NCBI GenBank assembly: GCA_035513995.1
Contig: DATKBL010000119.1
Coordinates: forward strand, 1 to 28,839
Length of the DNA stretch: 28,839 nt
Direction of reading: 5' to 3'
Origin: DASUTW01 sp035513995
GTDB taxonomy: Bacteria; Actinomycetota; UBA4738; CALAEC01
Of this stretch, positions 28,086 to 28,839 are shown in pieces. The first letter of the stretch is position 1, and every line of letters begins with the position of its first letter. The notes beneath the pieces are model-generated. The model saw nothing but the letters and a program-made list of their open reading frames with translations. It was not told the origin of the DNA and ran no database searches. The translations under genes and the position numbers were made by a program.

Positions 28086-28596
28086 CGGTCTCCTCCTTGT
28101 CGCCGAGCAGCGCGCGCAGCCGGCCCCGAGCGCGGAAGAGGTGCACCTTGACCGTGGCCGGGGTGATGCCGAGGACGCGCGAGACCTCGCGCACGGAGAG
28201 ATCGACGTAGTAGTGGAGCACGACGGTTGCTCGCTGGTTCGTCGAGAGCTTCCTCAGCGCGATCATGACCTCATCCGCCTCCGGGGGCTGTTCGGACTCG
28301 GGTGGCATGATCTCGGCACCATCCTTGCGTTCCCTTCTGAGGTCCTGGGCCGCCAGACGGAAGGCGGTGGCGTAGACGTAGGCCCTCGGATCCCTGATGC
28401 CGTCCGCGAAGCGAAGGGCGCGGGCGAAGGCCTCCGCCATCGCGTCCTCGGCGACCTCCCGGCGACCACCGGTGAAGGCCACGAGCGCTCGCCACAGCGA
28501 GCGGGCCTCGTCACGGAAGAGGTGCTCGATCGCATCGCCGCTCGAACCCTCCTCCCGGATGGCCTCCGCCTTCCTCACCCGCTCGCTCTCCCACAT
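28078..28596 (-). CDS. ECF-type RNA polymerase sigma factor
   Basis: Extracytoplasmic-function sigma factor, with regions 2 and 4 only. Region 2 is in IEHLFRDEARSLWRALVAFTGGRREVAEDAMAEAFARAL and DPRAYVYATAFRLAAQDLRRER; region 4 is LRKLSTNQRATVVLHYYVDLSVREVSRVLGITPATVKVHLFRARGRLRALL. The start is uncertain: ATG at 28596, GTG at 28608 and GTG at 28578 (with GGGAG nine bases upstream) are all possible; no start has a strong site. The gene overlaps the membrane-protein gene and is likely its regulator target. It lies between acyP and smc, which are often close together in this phylum, so this pair looks inserted. Confidence 0.88.
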   Translation of the reverse strand: MWESERVRKAEAIREEGSSGDAIEHLFRDEARSLWRALVAFTGGRREVAEDAMAEAFARALRFADGIRDPRAYVYATAFRLAAQDLRRERKDGAEIMPPESEQPPEADEVMIALRKLSTNQRATVVLHYYVDLSVREVSRVLGITPATVKVHLFRARGRLRALLGDKEETDG

Positions 28597-28673
28597 GCAT
28601 GCGTACACATACCAGGAATCCCGAGACGGGCAGAAGGTTTACACCGGAACCAGGAGATCCGCCCGAGCCCAGG

Positions 28674-28839
28674 TCAGCGGATCCGGAAGCCTTCGAGACC
28701 TTCGGGGTCCTCGCGGGTGGCCTCGACGTCCTCGACCTTCGCCCACGGGGTCCCCTCGCCGCACCAGCGGACCATCGCCTCGACCGCCTCCTCGGGCCCC
28801 TCGAAGACCGCCTCCACGCGCCCGTCGGGCAGGTTGCGC
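28674..28839 (-). CDS. acyP: Acylphosphatase, C-terminal part, cut by window edge
   Basis: Hydrolyses acyl phosphates. The visible 54 residues begin with RNLPDGRVEAVFEGPEEAVE, the conserved second half of the family (catalytic Asn in the R-N-L-P-D-G segment), then VRWCGEGTPWAKVEDVEA and the end FRIR. The N-terminal active-site Arg loop lies outside the window. In Actinomycetota acyP usually precedes smc; here the accessory block separates them. Confidence 0.9.
   Translation of the reverse strand, partial: RNLPDGRVEAVFEGPEEAVEAMVRWCGEGTPWAKVEDVEATREDPEGLEGFRIR

Overview
The window is GC-rich and almost fully coding, with nearly every gene on the minus strand. Its gene content and order point to the phylum Actinomycetota: DUF2469 next to RNase HII, a whiG-type sigma factor beside an M23 peptidase gene and rpsB, and the acyP..smc-ftsY..ffh and rpsP-KH-rimM-trmD-rplS-lepB-rnhB-DUF2469-yraN-comM-dprA-xerC-whiG runs. 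The short EF-Ts (about 200 residues), the acidic tails on ribosomal proteins and several unusual insertions suggest a lineage outside the well-studied Streptomyces and Mycobacterium groups. I cannot place it more precisely from sequence alone.

Layout, read in the direction of transcription from the right end: a partial acylphosphatase (28674-28839). Next is an accessory block (about 26.4-28.6 kb) with an ECF sigma factor, a membrane-anchored partner, and a toxin-antitoxin locus whose toxin carries an internal deletion. Then comes the chromosome segregation and protein targeting group smc-ftsY-response regulator-ffh (20256-26327). A frameshifted Uma2-family gene on the plus strand (19714-20252) follows. 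Next are the translation and RNA genes rpsP-khpA-rimM-trmD and rplS-lepB-rnhB-DUF2469 (15347-19616). Then a DNA uptake and recombination group, yraN-DDAH-comM-dprA-xerC (10118-15312), with a damaged small gene on the plus strand at 11113-11328. After this come whiG, an M23 peptidase gene, a beta-propeller protein and a membrane protein (6404-10101). The window ends with the conserved rpsB-tsf-pyrH-frr-cdsA-dxr-rseP cluster (1-6267). Many neighbours overlap as TGATG or nearly so, which implies translational coupling.

The most interesting signal is a repeated non-coding element, GTGTCGGAC-N8-TAGGGT or a close variant. It occurs at four places, each oriented towards a gene: the M23 peptidase, comM(-dprA), yraN and the Uma2-family gene. 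Its layout and spacing match the RecA-independent DNA-damage promoter (RecA-NDp, PafBC-dependent) known from mycobacteria and Streptomyces. At comM and yraN the -10 box lies six bases from the ATG, so both transcripts are probably leaderless. I infer a small damage-responsive regulon of DNA-processing genes.

Other notable points are a whiG gene that seems to start at AUC and long acidic low-complexity tails on uS2, bS16 and bL19. CdsA has an acidic N-terminal extension of about 350 residues. The broken toxin gene keeps a striking nested palindromic promoter/operator next to an intact HTH antitoxin. I found no rRNA, tRNA, CRISPR array, insertion sequence or prophage gene.
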